Notes under the pieces: generated by a model
What the model saw: the letters and a program-made list of their open reading frames with translations, nothing else
What the model was told of the DNA's origin: nothing
Databases searched by the model: none
NCBI GenBank assembly: GCA_033032175.1
Contig: CM065310.1
Coordinates: forward strand, 8,990,001-9,054,000
DNA length: 64,000 bases
From: Saturnia japonica
Taxonomy: Eukaryota > Arthropoda > Insecta > Lepidoptera > Saturniidae
Direction of reading: 5' to 3'
Shown: piece after piece, positions 1-13,484 of the stretch
Layout of the letters: each line of letters starts with the position of its first letter
Numbering within the stretch: the first letter of the stretch is position 1
Translations under genes and position numbers: made by a program

Positions 1-339
1 GCATTTCGTAACCTACTATCTCCCAATTAATGTAATAAATGTGAACGTTTGTATGTTTAGTTGTTTATTACTCAAACACGCAAAAATGGCACAACGGATT
101 TGAATAAAATTTATATCTGTATACTATATAATTTGGATTCATACACGATATAAATAAAATAAATATAAATTAAATAAATATAAATATCGAAAATCTGCCA
201 ACGGTTCACTCTATTCCATAGAAACAAAGATTAACAATAATTGAAATCATTCCGTATTGTATCGCCTTGAGTGATGGTTTTTCAAAAATGTGGAACACTC
301 TTTATTTCTTACCAAATCCATAAACATGCATTTTATTAA

Positions 340-545
340 CCCTAATTTAGAAATGATGGGTTATCCATACAAACTTTCATTCCCTTTCACAACTTTTCAA
401 GTTTTATTTTAGCGACTATAGGTAGTTCTTCTCCAAGATCAACTCTCTATCTCTATACCAAAATTCATCGAAATTGGTTCTGCGGTTTAGGCGTGAAAAC
501 GTAACAGATTTACTTTCCCATTTATAATATTAAGTATGGATTATT
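340..545 (+). repeat. dispersed retroelement 3'-end fragment
   Basis: Contains phrases seen at the 3' ends of common lepidopteran interspersed repeats: AAATTGGTTCTGCGGTTTAG, GCGTGAAAACGTAACAGA and TTATAATATTAAGTATGGAT. No coding frame survives. The family is assigned from memory of such repeats, not from a search. Bases 1-339 hold nothing I can name. Confidence 0.45.
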
Positions 546-1100
546 TACATAGCGGTTTGTCACGATTGTGTTAAATTTAAATTATAAACTTGCAATTCTG
601 ACATCCACAATGAATCCTTTTTATGTTGTCCAAACGATTTATTTACCAATTTATGGCGGCTAGAGAATCTGAGTCGAAGCGGATTTATTAAGGTAAGCTT
701 CGCAAAAATTTATTGCGTCGTTATGTTCTAAACATCCAATGAAAGAACACCGCGTTTGGACAACTAATTTAATCGTTAACACGGCTCGATTGCTCTTATA
801 TACTCTTTAAAATGTTTAAGTTTTACCTAAAACGAATACCTAATACCACGATATAAAATTATTGATCAATTTTAGAAAATAAACATTTGAATAAAAATTT
901 ATTGTCGCTATTGCCTACAGCTTACTAGATTGCTTGACTTTCGTGATTACTACTCCGTTCCTTAATGTCCTAGCGTGAAGCTGTATATAGTACAACCTTC
1001 CTCAAAAAATAAAAATAAATTTTTAAAGTGAAACTTTTTTTTGGACGGTTTGAATTGGAATTTATGAAACGAAAATTTGTAACGAAAAAGAAATAGCTAT

Positions 1101-1720
1101 CTATACTAATATAATAAGATGGAAAAGTTTTTTTTTGTTTGTTTGTTTGTTTAAATACGATAATCTGTGGAACTACCATTCGGATTCGAAAAATTCTATA
1201 TGTATATGATAACCAAATTCTCGACAAATAATATAAGCTATTTAAGATTAGTCTGCAACTCTCAGGTAGTCTTAAATATTGATTTTTGTTACGTAAGTCG
1301 GAAGTCGAGGCCCTCCCGAACTGCTTTAACCGCGTGCGCTGACGTAATCTTTACTGATACAGAAATATAATGTTGCACAATAATATTGGTCTTTAGTATA
1401 TCTAAAAAAAGTCAGCCATAATATATACTTATCTCTTATACATAAACCACAATAAGGAATTTTGTGATAAAGATTTGTTTAAAATTAAAAAGTGATTTAT
1501 ATACATTATTTTTTAGACATTCCAAATTAATCCTTACAAACAAAAGTTACTTCATCATAAAGACAATTTTATGAAGTTAAATTTTGCTGTTTAGAGTATG
1601 CTATTTGGGCACATAGCTTAGGAGATAATGAAAAATTAAAATAATTTGTACTTGCGGGAAGATGGCTACGTTGTTTGTCGGATAAAATTAACACGGGTGA
1701 AACCGTGAGGCACAGCTAGT
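1101..1720 (+). repeat. dispersed retroelement-like repeat
   Basis: Starts with TACTAATATAATAAGATGG followed by a run of TTTG repeats and GGAACTACCATTCGGATT. It ends with ACGGGTGAAACCGTGAGGC and ACAGCTAGT. These two ends are the usual borders of a frequent lepidopteran repeat; the middle (about 1240-1660) is diverged. Between 546 and 1100 nothing is recognised. Confidence 0.5.
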
Positions 1721-2312
1721 AAATGTATATACAGGTTTTAGGCTGTGAGAGAATGAGATAGAATGCGATTCTATATAGTTTTCTTTTTCCTTCGTCTATT
1801 CTTTATGTACTCGTAATATATACAAAAAGAGGGAGAAGAGAGAGAGAAGTAGCACTTCTACCGCGTGTGAACTCACACTCAATTTTCTTTCAAATATGGC
1901 TGGGTAGATCTATACCTAAGCTAATCCTACCTACCTGGGCTAAATCTCCATAGATTAGCGTTTTGAAATAGATAATTTTTGATCTTTATATATTAGTACA
2001 AATAAATTGTATGTTACTCAGTGGACTTAAAATGTTTTCAGTTATAATGTTGATTAGTTTTACAAAATATAAAAATTACAGTTTCCGCATATCACATTGT
2101 TTTAACACCAGTTTGTATCAGTTTTGATCATGTTAAGTAATAATATTCACAGAGATGTATATCGAGACGATAAATTCATATCCGCTTCCGATTTTTGCAA
2201 GGTTTCTTGCCAAAAACCAAGCAATATAGCTGTTATGTAATGACATAATCCTACGAATTAGTTTCCTTAACTTAACTTTGAATTTTTTTGCGTCTAACCA
2301 CAATTTTGATAG

Positions 2313-2586
2313 AGATAGGGCTCAGATAATTTATTTTTGGAGATTTCTCTCTACTTGGGTAGCTTGACCGGTGGAATACCTTCACCCTACGGAAGATCAC
2401 AGACAAATAACCTTGTGTTGTGTTCCTGCGGTGAGTAAGGTTTGCAGAGCTCCTTGGGTAGGGATGTTCAAGGTCGGTAACGCGTTTTTGATACCTATGA
2501 TATTACTACCGTCCATAATAGGCTACGGTAGCCGCTTACTAACAGGCGGGCCGTATGCTTGTTTGCCACCTTTGTAGTATAAAAAA
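2313..2586 (+). repeat. SINE-like dispersed repeat, copy 1 of 4
   Basis: Shares with 7886-8150 (-), 20866-21130 (+) and 21494-21722 (-) the blocks TTTCTCTCTACTTGGG, CAGAGCTCCTTGGG, GATACCTATGATATTAC and CCACCTTTGTAGTATAAAAA. The 3' end is A-rich, which fits a retroposed short element. No A/B box was confirmed. The short open frame across it is not a gene. Confidence 0.6.
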
Positions 2587-5540
2587 CTCACTTGTTGTTA
2601 TGTGATAATATGGACGAAGGTACACTACACTTATTTACTGTTTATTGTATTAGCAATTGTTATTATAATAGCCTTTAGTTAGCTGATAAAACGTACTTAG
2701 CATACAACGCGAGATAAGCTGATAGTTTTAATAATTTTAATTTTTAGAGAAAGATTTTTTTTATTCTAGTTTCTAGTGCTAATGTTTAAGTAAATTCAAA
2801 TCTTTAATTATAACAATTTATTTCTCTGTCTCACTTTGCTCTCCTACGATGAAAAAATAGTACCTATATTTGTAAAAACGATTTATTTCAGTCCATATAA
2901 TGATGAGTATCAAAATGATTGACTTCGTGGTCAAGTAAACGCTAAAAGTGATAAACGATAACCGTATTTTGTGGATTAGGGATAGATAATTTACATTGAT
3001 CCCGGAGTCGGTGGTGAGCCATCAATATAGATAGGTCTACAATTAGTTGCCGTGGATGTGTGCCCCCACATGGGATATTTATTTCTTCGTCTATGTTCAC
3101 AGATTACTGTACAAATCGAAGGAGCTACGTTTCTGCATCGATTTGTTAGAAGTCGGAACTAATCGTTTGGAAGTATCAGTTCTTGGAATGAATTGTTTAC
3201 TATACAAGCAGAAAAAACAAAACAAAACAATGATTTTGAAGTTACTTTAAATATAATTAGATAATCCAATGATTACACGTGGAAAAAGGTTTTTTAATAT
3301 TATTTTTGCAAAATTTGTAGGTAAGTACTGAGTTTTTTTTAACAAATCTTTAGAATTTTGTAAAAATGTTGCATATCCTACAAGATCTATAATGATTAAA
3401 TTTATTATTATATTTTTAATGCAATTAATTATAAAATAAAAATAGTCATAATCCTATCGCAACTATAGATTATACTATACGAATTATATTATACGATTTG
3501 AATTCTGTTGTTGCAAATGAAAAAAAAAAAAAATCTATTTAAAATTTTAAATAACTTCAAATCTAATAAGCGTAAAATTATTCGATGCTTCAATATTAAT
3601 AAATTAACTATCACAGTTCATAATTTCAGGAGTCACTTTAAAATATTTACAAGTAAATTAAACTTCAAGGAGCCTGAGGCTACAAAAAATTAACTTAAAT
3701 CTCTTGACAATTTTGTTTATTAGAGTTTGCGAAGCGCGAACTGAATAGGGTATCATAACGCAAAAAGGCAAAAAATTAGTGAAGTAATGAAAATAAAGTA
3801 CAAGCTCTACAGTGCATAACATTAACTTAGTATAACCCGCTTATATGCTAATATATAAGCTGTTTTTATTAAGGCTGGAAAATAACTAAGCGACATCTAA
3901 AGATATTAATAATTTATCTAAAATGAGATTCCATGAAGTGTCCACGTCAACAACCAGCGCCATAGTGAACTGCAAACGCCATGGCAAAAATCTCAAACTA
4001 TCTCCTTAAACCAACATAGAATGATCGTATTAGTGCGGGGCGCCAAAGTGTATCAATCAATACGACTCGAATTTGATCATACAAATGATTGTCTTGATAA
4101 GATTTTTCGAGTGTACCACACCACACCGCTGATAATATCACACGTGATTTCTTAATTAATATATTTTTAAAGTGTTATCTTTCCCTGCAAATTATTTGAC
4201 TTGCAAATGTAAAATACTCAATAGATTTTAAAAATTAAATAGCAATTAAAAACATATATATAAAATACGATAACATCAAGAAAATGTCATATGAAACATA
4301 AAAAAAAAAACATTAACATAACAAGCCAATTAACGAAAATTAGATGACTGTTGTTTCAAATAAAATGTAACGCTATTTTTATAGCATTCCCCATAAATGA
4401 TGACATATACATGCATCGAGTTTTTAAAGTACCTATACCTAGTAGTCAGTTATCTCAGGTTAGGCATTAAGTATATTCCAGTGTCTAGTTTGTTGATTTA
4501 ATCACGATGCGACGCGACGTGACGCCTTGTTTTTTCTTTATATTTACGGGCCGTTTAGATTGGCGCCATGTCCAACAACAGGTTACGGTGGTAAATGCTT
4601 AGTAATTTCTTTATATTTTCATCAGTACCAATTTATTTTGTACATTATAAAAATAATAGAGTATGTAGCATTAAATTAGAGGCGTTCCTAAATCATAATG
4701 AATTTGTTTAGCTAGTATTCGTTATTAAATAAAACACATAAATATATATTACATTAAAATTAATTAAGCCAATCTTATAAATGAAATTGTTAATTTTATA
4801 TTACCTAATATTTTATTTTAGCAGAAGGAAAAATTGTTGCTACATATTTCAAGCTTGAATCGTCTCTGAATACAATGCGTCCAATGTGAAACGCGGCCCA
4901 AACTATCAACAATCGCAGTGTTTCGGTAGTTGGTTCACACTTCACATTATATATAGTTCACGCGTAAAACAAAGATTGAAGGTTACTGTTGCGTCAAACC
5001 TATTGTTGTAAACCGTTTCGTAATATAATTACGCCTATATTAAAATTAATAAACATCTAAAAAAGGCTCTAAAAATTTGTTTATCTACAATGTAATCTTG
5101 AAATATCAATTCTAATTCGTGAGACTAAAACACACTCATCGAGTAGAGTGTGAGTATGGAGTCAGTTCAGGTTCGCGCAAGATCGCGCGATTGCGACTAC
5201 TTTGCCGTGAGCAAAAAAAGGAAAACACGGCGAATATTCATGAAGCATATGCGAACCAACTCCACAATCCATATTAATGTTCCATGCGTTAACCAAAAAT
5301 AATTTAGTGGTTTTTTTTATAATAATCTCGTGTATATAAAAGCCTTTACATTAACTCACAAAAAAACCAAGGCGTACTTGAACAGTCTACTTTTTCTGAT
5401 GGTTGAATATTTTTAACAATGGTAGGCAATAATGGTTGAACATTATTTATATTTAGTAATCAAGTAGGTAACTAAAGTTTTTATAGTTTTATCTTGTTTA
5501 GCTTCAGGCGTATAATTTAATCCCCCCGTCAATATTAATA
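2587..5540. other. AT-rich DNA without recognised genes
   Basis: No spliced gene, RNA gene or complete transposon was recognised. Short open frames here are AT-rich chance ORFs. The one structured stretch is an imperfect inverted repeat around 5153-5272. Confidence 0.5.
5153..5272. repeat. imperfect inverted repeat
   Basis: ATGGAGTCAGTTCAGGTTCGC on the left has a partial reverse complement in GCGAACCAACTCC and ATCCAT on the right. The centre has a GC-rich palindromic patch (GCGCAAGATCGCGCG). It may be a relic of a small foldback element. Confidence 0.3.
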
Positions 5541-5543
5541 AAT

Positions 5544-5705
5544 GAGTGAGCAGTGGTATTAAGTCCTATTGAGTCGAAAGGTCGCTGGTTCGATCTCTGC
5601 CCGTGACTGATATTTATGTGATGAGCATAATTATCAGTTGAGTATCTCTGGATATTAAATATATATATAAGTATTTATATGTACTTATATTAGCCATTTA
5701 GTTAA
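5544..5705 (+). repeat. tRNA-derived SINE-like element
   Basis: Has a pol III B-box-like GGTTCGATCTC near 5588, followed by a body with TTATGTGATGAGCATAAT and a tail GGATATTAAATATATATATA, then TA-rich sequence. This head-body-tail order matches a widespread lepidopteran SINE that I recall, with the GTGATGAGCA block. An A box is not clear, so the copy is diverged or 5'-truncated. Confidence 0.5.
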
Positions 5706-6010
5706 CATAATACAAGTTTTGGTTAATTTAAAATTATGTGGCCGTGAGTGAATTGGTGTTCCATTATTCCCAATTCCAATTGTGTTCCCATATTTCTTAA
5801 TTTATTTCAATATTATAAAAATCCAGTTATAGAACAGGATAATTTAGTTCAGTACTGTATTTAATTTTAGTTCCACAATTTGTTACTATTCTGAGATTTC
5901 GACTTTAAACTTAATTAATCATACTTTTTTACCTTTTAGAAGATATCAAAATAAAGTAGTTTTGTAATTGAATCGTCTGTTTATCCAGGAATATTAAGTT
6001 ATAAATAAGA

Positions 6011-6078
6011 CATGGTAAAACCCAGGAAGGTTTTAATAAATAGCACATGGTAAAACCCAGAGAGGTTTTAGAATAAAA
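6011..6078 (+). repeat. two-unit tandem duplication, period about 35 bp
   Basis: CATGGTAAAACCCAG occurs at 6011 and again at 6046, each followed by a GAGGTTTTA-like block and an A-rich spacer. The units are nearly identical, so the duplication is recent. Confidence 0.6.
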
Positions 6079-6350
6079 CAATTTGGATCTAGTTAATTAA
6101 AACAAGATAAACAAAAACGCATTTAATTTTAGTGTGAATAATAAAAGTGTAATTAAATACAAACATTTTGTACGCCATAATTCAGTAAGTTTATTACCCG
6201 TTTATCTCAGTAATAGAATAATATCTCAGAATCAAGAGTCTTGTTAGGACCTAATTTAAATAAAGTATATTTTAGAACTCCAGAACAAACATTGATAATA
6301 TGATATAAATAAAAACTTTTCGGTGAATAATTTATTAATCATATTACCAT

Positions 6351-6765
6351 ATACTAGCCGTGCTCGCGGCTTCACTTGCATGGACTACAGAATGCCGTCG
6401 ATCGGGCACATGCGCGCATATTTCTACCCCGCTCTTAATTATTTTTAAGGTAAAAATGTTTATTGCGGGTGGTCCTTATAAGGTAGACATATACTCTCGC
6501 TGACTTTTTTGTAGGTCTATTAATGTCTTTAATTATGTATTACATTAATTTTGTAAATCACTTATGGTTTACTCAATGTAAGCCATTTAAGCCAATCGAT
6601 CGAACCGATTCGGAGATTATCCGGTACAGACCGACAGACATAGCCATATTTTTTAAATTGGTGTTTTTTTATAAGTATCGTATACACTTTCATACACATT
6701 TAGTAGGAAGCTGTTATTTTGTCATTAGAAACAGACACTTCAATTTTATTGATTGTATATAGATA
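6351..6765 (+). repeat. lepidopteran dispersed repeat, copy 1 of 3
   Basis: Aligns by eye with 7239-7735 and 11956-12444. Shared blocks are a start like CTAGCCGTGCTCGCGGCTTC, GTGGACTACAGAAT, TTATTGCGGGTGGTCCTTA, a run of CAGACAGA near the 3' part, and the end ACAGACACTTCAATTTTAT. This is the most diverged of the three copies. Confidence 0.6.
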
Positions 6766-7238
6766 TATAGTGTAAATAGTCTCCGCTTAGTGTAGCCAAT
6801 AAACCGGTCAGCGCCTCAAGCGTGACGTAGTAAGGTTGCATATGAGGCCAAAGTATAATAAACGAAGTAATAATAATAGTTAAACGAGCTTAAAAAAATC
6901 AATGACAAATTTTTAGGAAGCCTGTAGGGGGGAGATATTAACTTAATACTTAATTAATCTTTCAAAGACATAAAAAAATTGATTTGATTTTGAATATGAG
7001 TTTAACTTATGGCTTGCTATTTTAGTTTTAGTCAATATTAAAATATTATTGACATTAGTACATACAAGATAGTAGTCCTTATTTTTGCAAATGACGTATT
7101 TACATAATATAGATAACAATTTATACTAATAATTGATTATTATTATTATTACTAACATTTCAAAGAAAGTGCGAATTTTATGAGTGTATGAGTCTCGTTC
7201 CAGTCACATTTGAAAAATTATTTTTTAATTTTATAGCT

Positions 7239-7735
7239 TACTAGCTGTGTTAGTCGTGGCTTCACTCACGTGGACTACAGAATTCCCGCGCGAATCTTGC
7301 TCCTCTACTCCCGGCTATTTTAAAGACAAAATTGCTTATTGTGGGTGTTCCTTAGGAGATAAACGTCTTTTTAATGCCTACAATTATGTAATACATTGAT
7401 TTGTTATATCTCTTATGGTTTACTCAGTGTAAGCCATTTAAACGCCTGAATTGATTCACCATGACCAGTTTTATTTTTTTGCAAAGAACCCTAATTCTTT
7501 TTCTTAAACAAAAGTAGCCTAAGTTACGTCCTATAATATCAGCTACTTAACAATCCCATCGAAATTGGTCCAACCGTTTTGGAAATTACACGAAACAAAC
7601 AGACAGACAGACAAAAAAATTTAAAATTAGTTTTTTATATGTTTCGTATAAGTATACTTTCATATGCGTTAAGTAAAAAGCTGTTATTTTGACATTACAA
7701 ACAGACACTTCAATTTTATTAATTGTATAGATTTA
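7239..7735 (+). repeat. lepidopteran dispersed repeat, copy 2 of 3
   Basis: Same unit as 6351-6765 and 11956-12444. Contains CACGTGGACTACAGAAT, CTTATTGTGGGTGTTCCTTA, CCGTTTTGGAAATTACACG followed by CAGACAGACAGAC, and the shared end ATTTTATTAATTGTATAGAT. Just after it, ATTGAGGAAGGTTATAGTCT begins another common repeat fragment. No coding capacity. Confidence 0.65.
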
Positions 7736-7885
7736 TTGAGGAAGGTTATAGTCTACATAGCATCATGCTACTGCACTTAAGAGTGGAACAGATATAGTAC
7801 ACGGGTGCTCTATTGTCGCATTACACTTTTTTAATATTATCATTTTTTAGAACACTATAAAAAGTTATTTTATACTATTAATGTA

Positions 7886-8150
7886 GGCAAACAAGCATAC
7901 GGTCCACTTGATGGTAAGTGACCACCGCAGCCTTTGGACGCTTGTAATACTATTGTATTAATATCACTATCGCGTTTTTAAACTGGAACACCTAATCTAA
8001 TCCCAAGGTCATTTGCGAGTAACCTTAAAAAAATCTACACCAAGGAGCTCTGGAAACGCTACTCGACGCAAGCACACAACACATGGTTATTTGGCTGGGC
8101 TCTTCTCCAAAGACATTTATTAGTTCTCTACCTCATTTGTGTTATGGAGA
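7886..8150 (-). repeat. SINE-like dispersed repeat, copy 2 of 4
   Basis: Reverse orientation copy of the 2313-2586 unit. It contains GGACGCTTGTAATACTAT, CCAAGGAGCTCTGGAAACGC and CACAACACATGGTTATTTGGC. More diverged than the 20.9 and 21.5 kb copies. Confidence 0.55.
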
Positions 8151-9600
8151 ATAATCAGGCATCAGAATACGGTACGTACGCAGTGAATACTCCACAATCC
8201 GAACCGCGGTCAAAGACTCGTGGCAATACCATCGTGTGATGCACAAAAAAAGTCAAGCTCTTCTTAGCATTTCCAGTTAAGGTACAACGTCTATACTTAG
8301 TGAACGGCTTGCATTATGTCTAAAAATAGAATAAATTGCCATTTTACCAGTTCTTATACCTTATGCAATAAATACGTACCTACGATCTGCTACTAAACGA
8401 CATTCCATGAGACAAGAATAAGTAAAAGTTTTATAGAATTAATTTTTATTACAACGCATCTTATTTTTACGACTTTTATAGTGATTTTCTTCTTTTTTGT
8501 ATTTACATTTTAACTGCCAGTTTTCATTCTCTGATGATTTATCTTTTCTGTTTATTTAAACAAACAAATTTTACATTAATAAATGCTGAAGAAAACGAAA
8601 TCAATTAGAAAATATTAAACGGGCACTCAAGATTTTAAAAACTCCTAAATGGCTAAAACTTGAAGGTGTTTTTGTCTTCATGTAATTTTTGTTTATGGTT
8701 AAATTTATAAGTAATCTAAAAATATTATTTTGATTTTGCATTTTATAGAAACCGATCACGATTTTTCACTTTCACATAAGTAGACAGACGAAAAAAACAA
8801 CTTTACAGGAGTGTGAAAAAGCTGTGCTACAAATTACTTTCAAGTCCTAAAACGGCAAACTCAACTTATAATAAGAGGCAAACTACGTATTTTGTTTTTA
8901 CTTATGACAAAAGCACTAAAAAAAAAAATAGTTTAGTTGTATCAAAATGTATGCAACTGTCAATCTGAAATCTGATATAAATGATTTAAGGATTTGGTTC
9001 AACCCACTCTTTTAATCCAGTATACTTTTAAAATTTTAAAAAAGTTCGTTACTTCCTTACTTATAGAAACAGTAAAAATACATTAGGAATTAAACTCAAG
9101 ATTACTACGCTTTGCAAACCACAATATTTTTAATTTTTTCTTACGCATTTATACACGCTCCGATCTAATGATATTTTATAAGTAGATACGGCATTGCCGT
9201 TCTTTACATGCCATCGTGAATAGTGGGTAATTGCCCTAAGTTCACTTTCGACTTGATATCGGCGTGAGCGGGAAGAAACTTTTATCCTTTTTTAGCAACA
9301 GTTTCCGGCTCGCTGTGATTTCCTATGTCTTTATATTCAACATGTTGAAAAAAAAAATGTCTACATTTTCAAATCATTTTAGTGGGAGTATAACGCGTCT
9401 ACTTATTTAATTTACAAATGTAATGTAAACGTTATTTATTTGTAGTGTAATAATAGTGATACGAGCAGTTCCATAAAGGTTGCACAGAATAAATGTTTGT
9501 GAACTCGCCCATCGGTCCTTGTGTAATAATTTCCTAGAACAGATATTCACATTCATTGAAGAATAAGCCTTTTTATACATTTTCTACGTTGATGAAAATA
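8151..9600. other. no recognised gene
   Basis: AT-rich sequence with no spliced coding signal, RNA gene or transposon end that I could name. It ends at the TA target site of the Tigger-like element. Confidence 0.45.
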
Positions 9601-11078
9601 CAGTGTAAACTCTTTATAACGAAACTCAAGGGACTGAGCATTTTTTGTAGTTATAGAGAGTTATCGTTATATGGAGTGAACAAAAAAACAACCAAATTAA
9701 CAAGAATTTTTAATATGTATGTCTTAGATAATAAATGCTTATAAATTATTGTTTACACATATAGTCTGATAACTTTGTCTGACGTTTTTTGCTATGCCAG
9801 TACTTGTTTTGTATTATTTTATGTATTCTATTCATATCTAGATATTTGATTAAACAACAAAAAAAATTCTACCAACTTAGCGGCATCTAGGGCTTGTTGA
9901 ATTGTTGGTGGTGATTCGGCTTTTTCCACTTGATCATCTTCTTCATCTTGATTATCGGGTGTTTCCTGACTTTTTGACACTAAATCAACAATTTGTTCAT
10001 CTGTAAGTGTACCAGTTGTGGCTACATCCTCGTCTATATATTCGTACGATTGTAGATCTTCGTTAAAATTGTTTGGTATGTTGAACTAGCTTATCCATTC
10101 ACTCAGTGGAAGATTGTCTTCACTGTCAAATTGGTTCGTTTCCTGGCTACTACATAATCCAGCATGTCGAAAAGAATGTTGGATAGTGGCTGCTGTTACC
10201 TCTTGCCAGGCTTTTGATAAGAAGTTCACTGCTTGTAGCAAGTTGATCGAGACCTTGCCGTCAGTTTCGATCATATCCATCAACATTTTCCGTCTATAGT
10301 GGCCCTTTAGGCTTTTAATTACACTCTGATCCATTGGTTGTAAAAGCTAGGAAAAATGCTAACTCTATGTTTCGAAGATTAGATATGATTGGGTGAGCAG
10401 GACAATTGTCTACTAGAAGCAAGATTTTCCATGATTTTAATTCAGCATCCCATTCGCTGATTGTTAATCCACGACAACATTGCCTTATCTAAGTCTTCGA
10501 ATATTGGCTTTCTTAATTTTTTAGAAGAGTTTCCTTCCAGCGCCGCCTGTTGAATTGTTTTTTGGTTTTTCCAAATGGTAGCAACAGGGGATTGACTTAG
10601 TTCAAAACGCCTTCCAACATCACTTTTATTTTCTCCCTTTTCAATCGCACGTATCACACATACTTTTTCGTCAACACAAATCGCTTTCCGTTTACTGGCC
10701 ATGTTAACAGTTTCAAAGTAGGTGTACGACTGATAATACGATAGGTACCCAGTATGCTTGGTCGAAGACCATCACTTCCGAGAAAACAATGCGTCATAAT
10801 GCACGTGTTCAAGGCAATTAAGGATAACAAAAGCTAGACCGACCTCGGATGTTTCGGCGCTTCAAAGTCTTTTGTTACCTGATAATAAACAAAAATACCG
10901 ATAATAAATATTTACTGTCCAAAAATATGAACACATTTCTTCGTAATAGTGAATGGCGTATCGCTATAAAGAGTGTTTCAATATGTGGGTTTTAACGCAA
11001 ACCAACCAAGTTGGGCTCACTTCAATGTTATAGGAAGTTTATCGTTATAAAGGATAACGTTATAAAGAGTTTACACTG
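9601..11078 (-). mobile_element. pogo/Tigger-like DNA transposon, internally deleted
   Basis: Terminal inverted repeats CAGTGTAAACTCTTTATAAC (9601-9620) and its reverse complement ending at 11078 match for about 21 bp, flanked on both sides by TA (9599-9600 and 11079-11080), the duplication expected for Tc1/mariner-superfamily elements. Sub-terminal ATAACGATAA-like blocks also repeat near both ends. The 1478-bp element carries a broken transposase on the - strand. Confidence 0.85.
9840..10702 (-). pseudogene. Tigger/CENP-B-type transposase remnant
   Basis: Starts at ATG 10702 with MASKRKAICVDEK, then a psq/CENP-B N-terminal helix-turn-helix (EKGENKSDVGRRF, SPVATIWKNQK; about residues 10-55). 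A stop after NQRMGC (10442) is followed by sequence reading LKSWKILLLVDNCPAHP, the second aspartate region of the DDE domain, then DQSVIKSLKGHYRR near 10330. Much of the DNA-binding second half and the first catalytic Asp is missing, so a central deletion has joined distant parts. A second stop (TAG after SEWIS near 10086) precedes an acidic tail ending near PTIQQALDAAK (about 9890). It cannot make an active enzyme. Confidence 0.8.
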
Positions 11079-11955
11079 TATGTCTTTAATTACACTTAAT
11101 TATATAAAAGGAAATATTAGTACTTAATACTTTTTTACACTAAATTCATTTGTAATATTTTTATTTTATTTTTGTTACTACTTATTCCTTTTATATGTTT
11201 CTTTTTTAATGTAGTTTTACAAGGGTTATATTTTAACGCTTAATACATATAACTAGAAAAAAAAAATGAAGTATTACCACTTGTTTATTTCAGACATGGT
11301 GCAATACACTATGTATGCAAAGTGAAATATTATTTTTGGAGTTTACTCGTTAAGAATCGATTTTCATATAAGACTCCCGGTATGAAAACTTTATGAGGCG
11401 TGAAATTAATACAAGCGTTAACTCAAAAGCGTTATGTTTTTCTGCGCACCGTACCTTGCGCACCTTTCACTTCAAAATCATGTATGTGTGTATACTTGTA
11501 TATAGAATGGTACTTAAGGACTAAACTACAGTAGTGCGTCGGAGCTAATGGTTTTTTTTTTAAATTCTTTATGGGCTTTAGCGTTATGACCACAATCTTA
11601 TCTGATGTTAAGCCTAAGACTCGGTGCCACTTAAAGGTGATGGGCAACAGACTTTCAACTAAGAGTGGTAGCCAGCTAGGAGGATATTAGAAAATTTCCT
11701 ACCACCATGCTATGGTTTTTTCACTATAGTTCACCGAAAGCTCAGGCTCATTGTAGTGTTTCGAACTCACGTCGATCGACGCAATATTTGTTAAACGCTA
11801 CCATTGAACCATCATGGCTTTATAATATAGATAATTTAAAAGGTATACAAATTATTATCATGAAACATTATTCTGTTAATCCTTCCCTCGGGATACGGCT
11901 TTTACTCCGTAGCGGGACTCTTATTTCTGATATTATTATTGTTATTAATTATATA

Positions 11956-12444
11956 TATACTAACTGTGCCCGTGGCTTCGCTCACGTGGACTACAGAATA
12001 CTCCGACGAATCTTGCTCCCCCGCTCCCGGCTATATTAAAGACAAAAATGCTTATTGTGGGTGTTCCTTAGAAGATAGATGTATACTCTACCGGACTTTT
12101 TGTAGGTCTTTTTAATAATTATAATTATGTAGTACATTAATTTGCTATATTTCTTATGGTTTACTCAGCATAAGCCCTTTAAGCGCCCGAATTGATTCAC
12201 CATGACGGGTTTTTTATTTGTGCTGAACCATAATTCTTTTTCTAAAATAAAAGTAGCCTAAGTTACTTTTCATCAGCTATCTCTTAGTCAAAGTCCCGTC
12301 AAAATCAACAAACAGACAGACAGACAAAAATTTAAAAAATGGTCGTTTTGTTATTGGTGTCGTATATACTTTCGTATACATTCAGTAAAAACGTTAATTT
12401 TGACATTAAAAACAGACACTTCAATTTTATTAATTTTATAGATA
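11956..12444 (+). repeat. lepidopteran dispersed repeat, copy 3 of 3
   Basis: Begins TAACTGTGCCCGTGGCTTC and shares GTGGACTACAGAAT, CTCCCGGCTATATTAAAGAC, GCTTATTGTGGGTGTTCCTT and the closing ACAGACACTTCAATTTTATT with the other copies. The open frame that crosses its start is accidental. Confidence 0.65.
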
Positions 12445-13440
12445 CTGGCCTATCAATTAACAAACATGACAGACCTGAGTTTTGACGTTACCTTCATAAT
12501 AGGCCACTACGTCTACATTCTAGAATATTAATTTTCATAACACATTTCACAAATAAGAACAATATTCAGTGCACTGCAATAATTTTAAATACCTAAATTA
12601 TTTAATTAATTAGTTTTTTGTTTTTTACAGTACATATAAACAATTTTAAATTAATAAATCAATAGAACTGTAAATCCAATACAACTGACAAAATACTAAG
12701 TTCCCCATATTCAATGAATATAAAAATAACAAATTAAATAAACGTGTAATCACATTTCACGCTTCCCAACAGAATTATTTACAGACATTCGCGAAAATGA
12801 TAAGCCATATGAAATGAAAATGGGCATATCTATTATAAGGTCACGGAAAGCTCCTGAATCCTTGGTATCAAATTGGATATGTTTGTTTAGTTATTTATAT
12901 AAACAATATCATGTTTAATCGAAACATATAGATATAGAAATAAAATATAAAATTTGAACTGTTTATTTTTAAAAACAACACGTTTAAATAAGAGGTATAT
13001 TTAAAAAAAAATCCACAAACATTTTGCACGAATGACGTAAAATTGTTCTCAGTTTTTTATTGTGATAATCAATAATAAAACAGGTAAATTTTTTATATTA
13101 ATAAACACATTAAGACCGAAGCCATTTTGACTGTTTCGTTAAAAAATAAAATCGTTGCATTACCTACTTCTGTATGCGTCATATTCAATGTATGTCATAA
13201 TATTATCTTAATAATTTACCTATAATATGAATTAGTTTTAATAAAACAAAATATAAAAAGACATTAGACTAACGCAATATTTGCACTTGGGCACCATCAG
13301 ACCATTACTTATTCTTGGAATACAATATTGTTGAGATTTGTAAACAATTACATTTGTTTTAAAATAAAATAAATTAGCTATTAAACAAGACTAAATATTT
13401 GTTCAACCCAAGTTAATACTCATTTTTCATTATAAGAACT
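12445..13440. other. no recognised gene
   Basis: AT-rich, without long frames, RNA genes or repeats that I can identify. Confidence 0.45.
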
Positions 13441-13484
13441 ATCGTGATGTGATGCAAATGTTGACATGCCGACATGTTCTCTCC

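Noticed and set aside
11707..12039. 110-codon frame
   Set aside because: Crosses the border of a dispersed repeat copy; no known domain.
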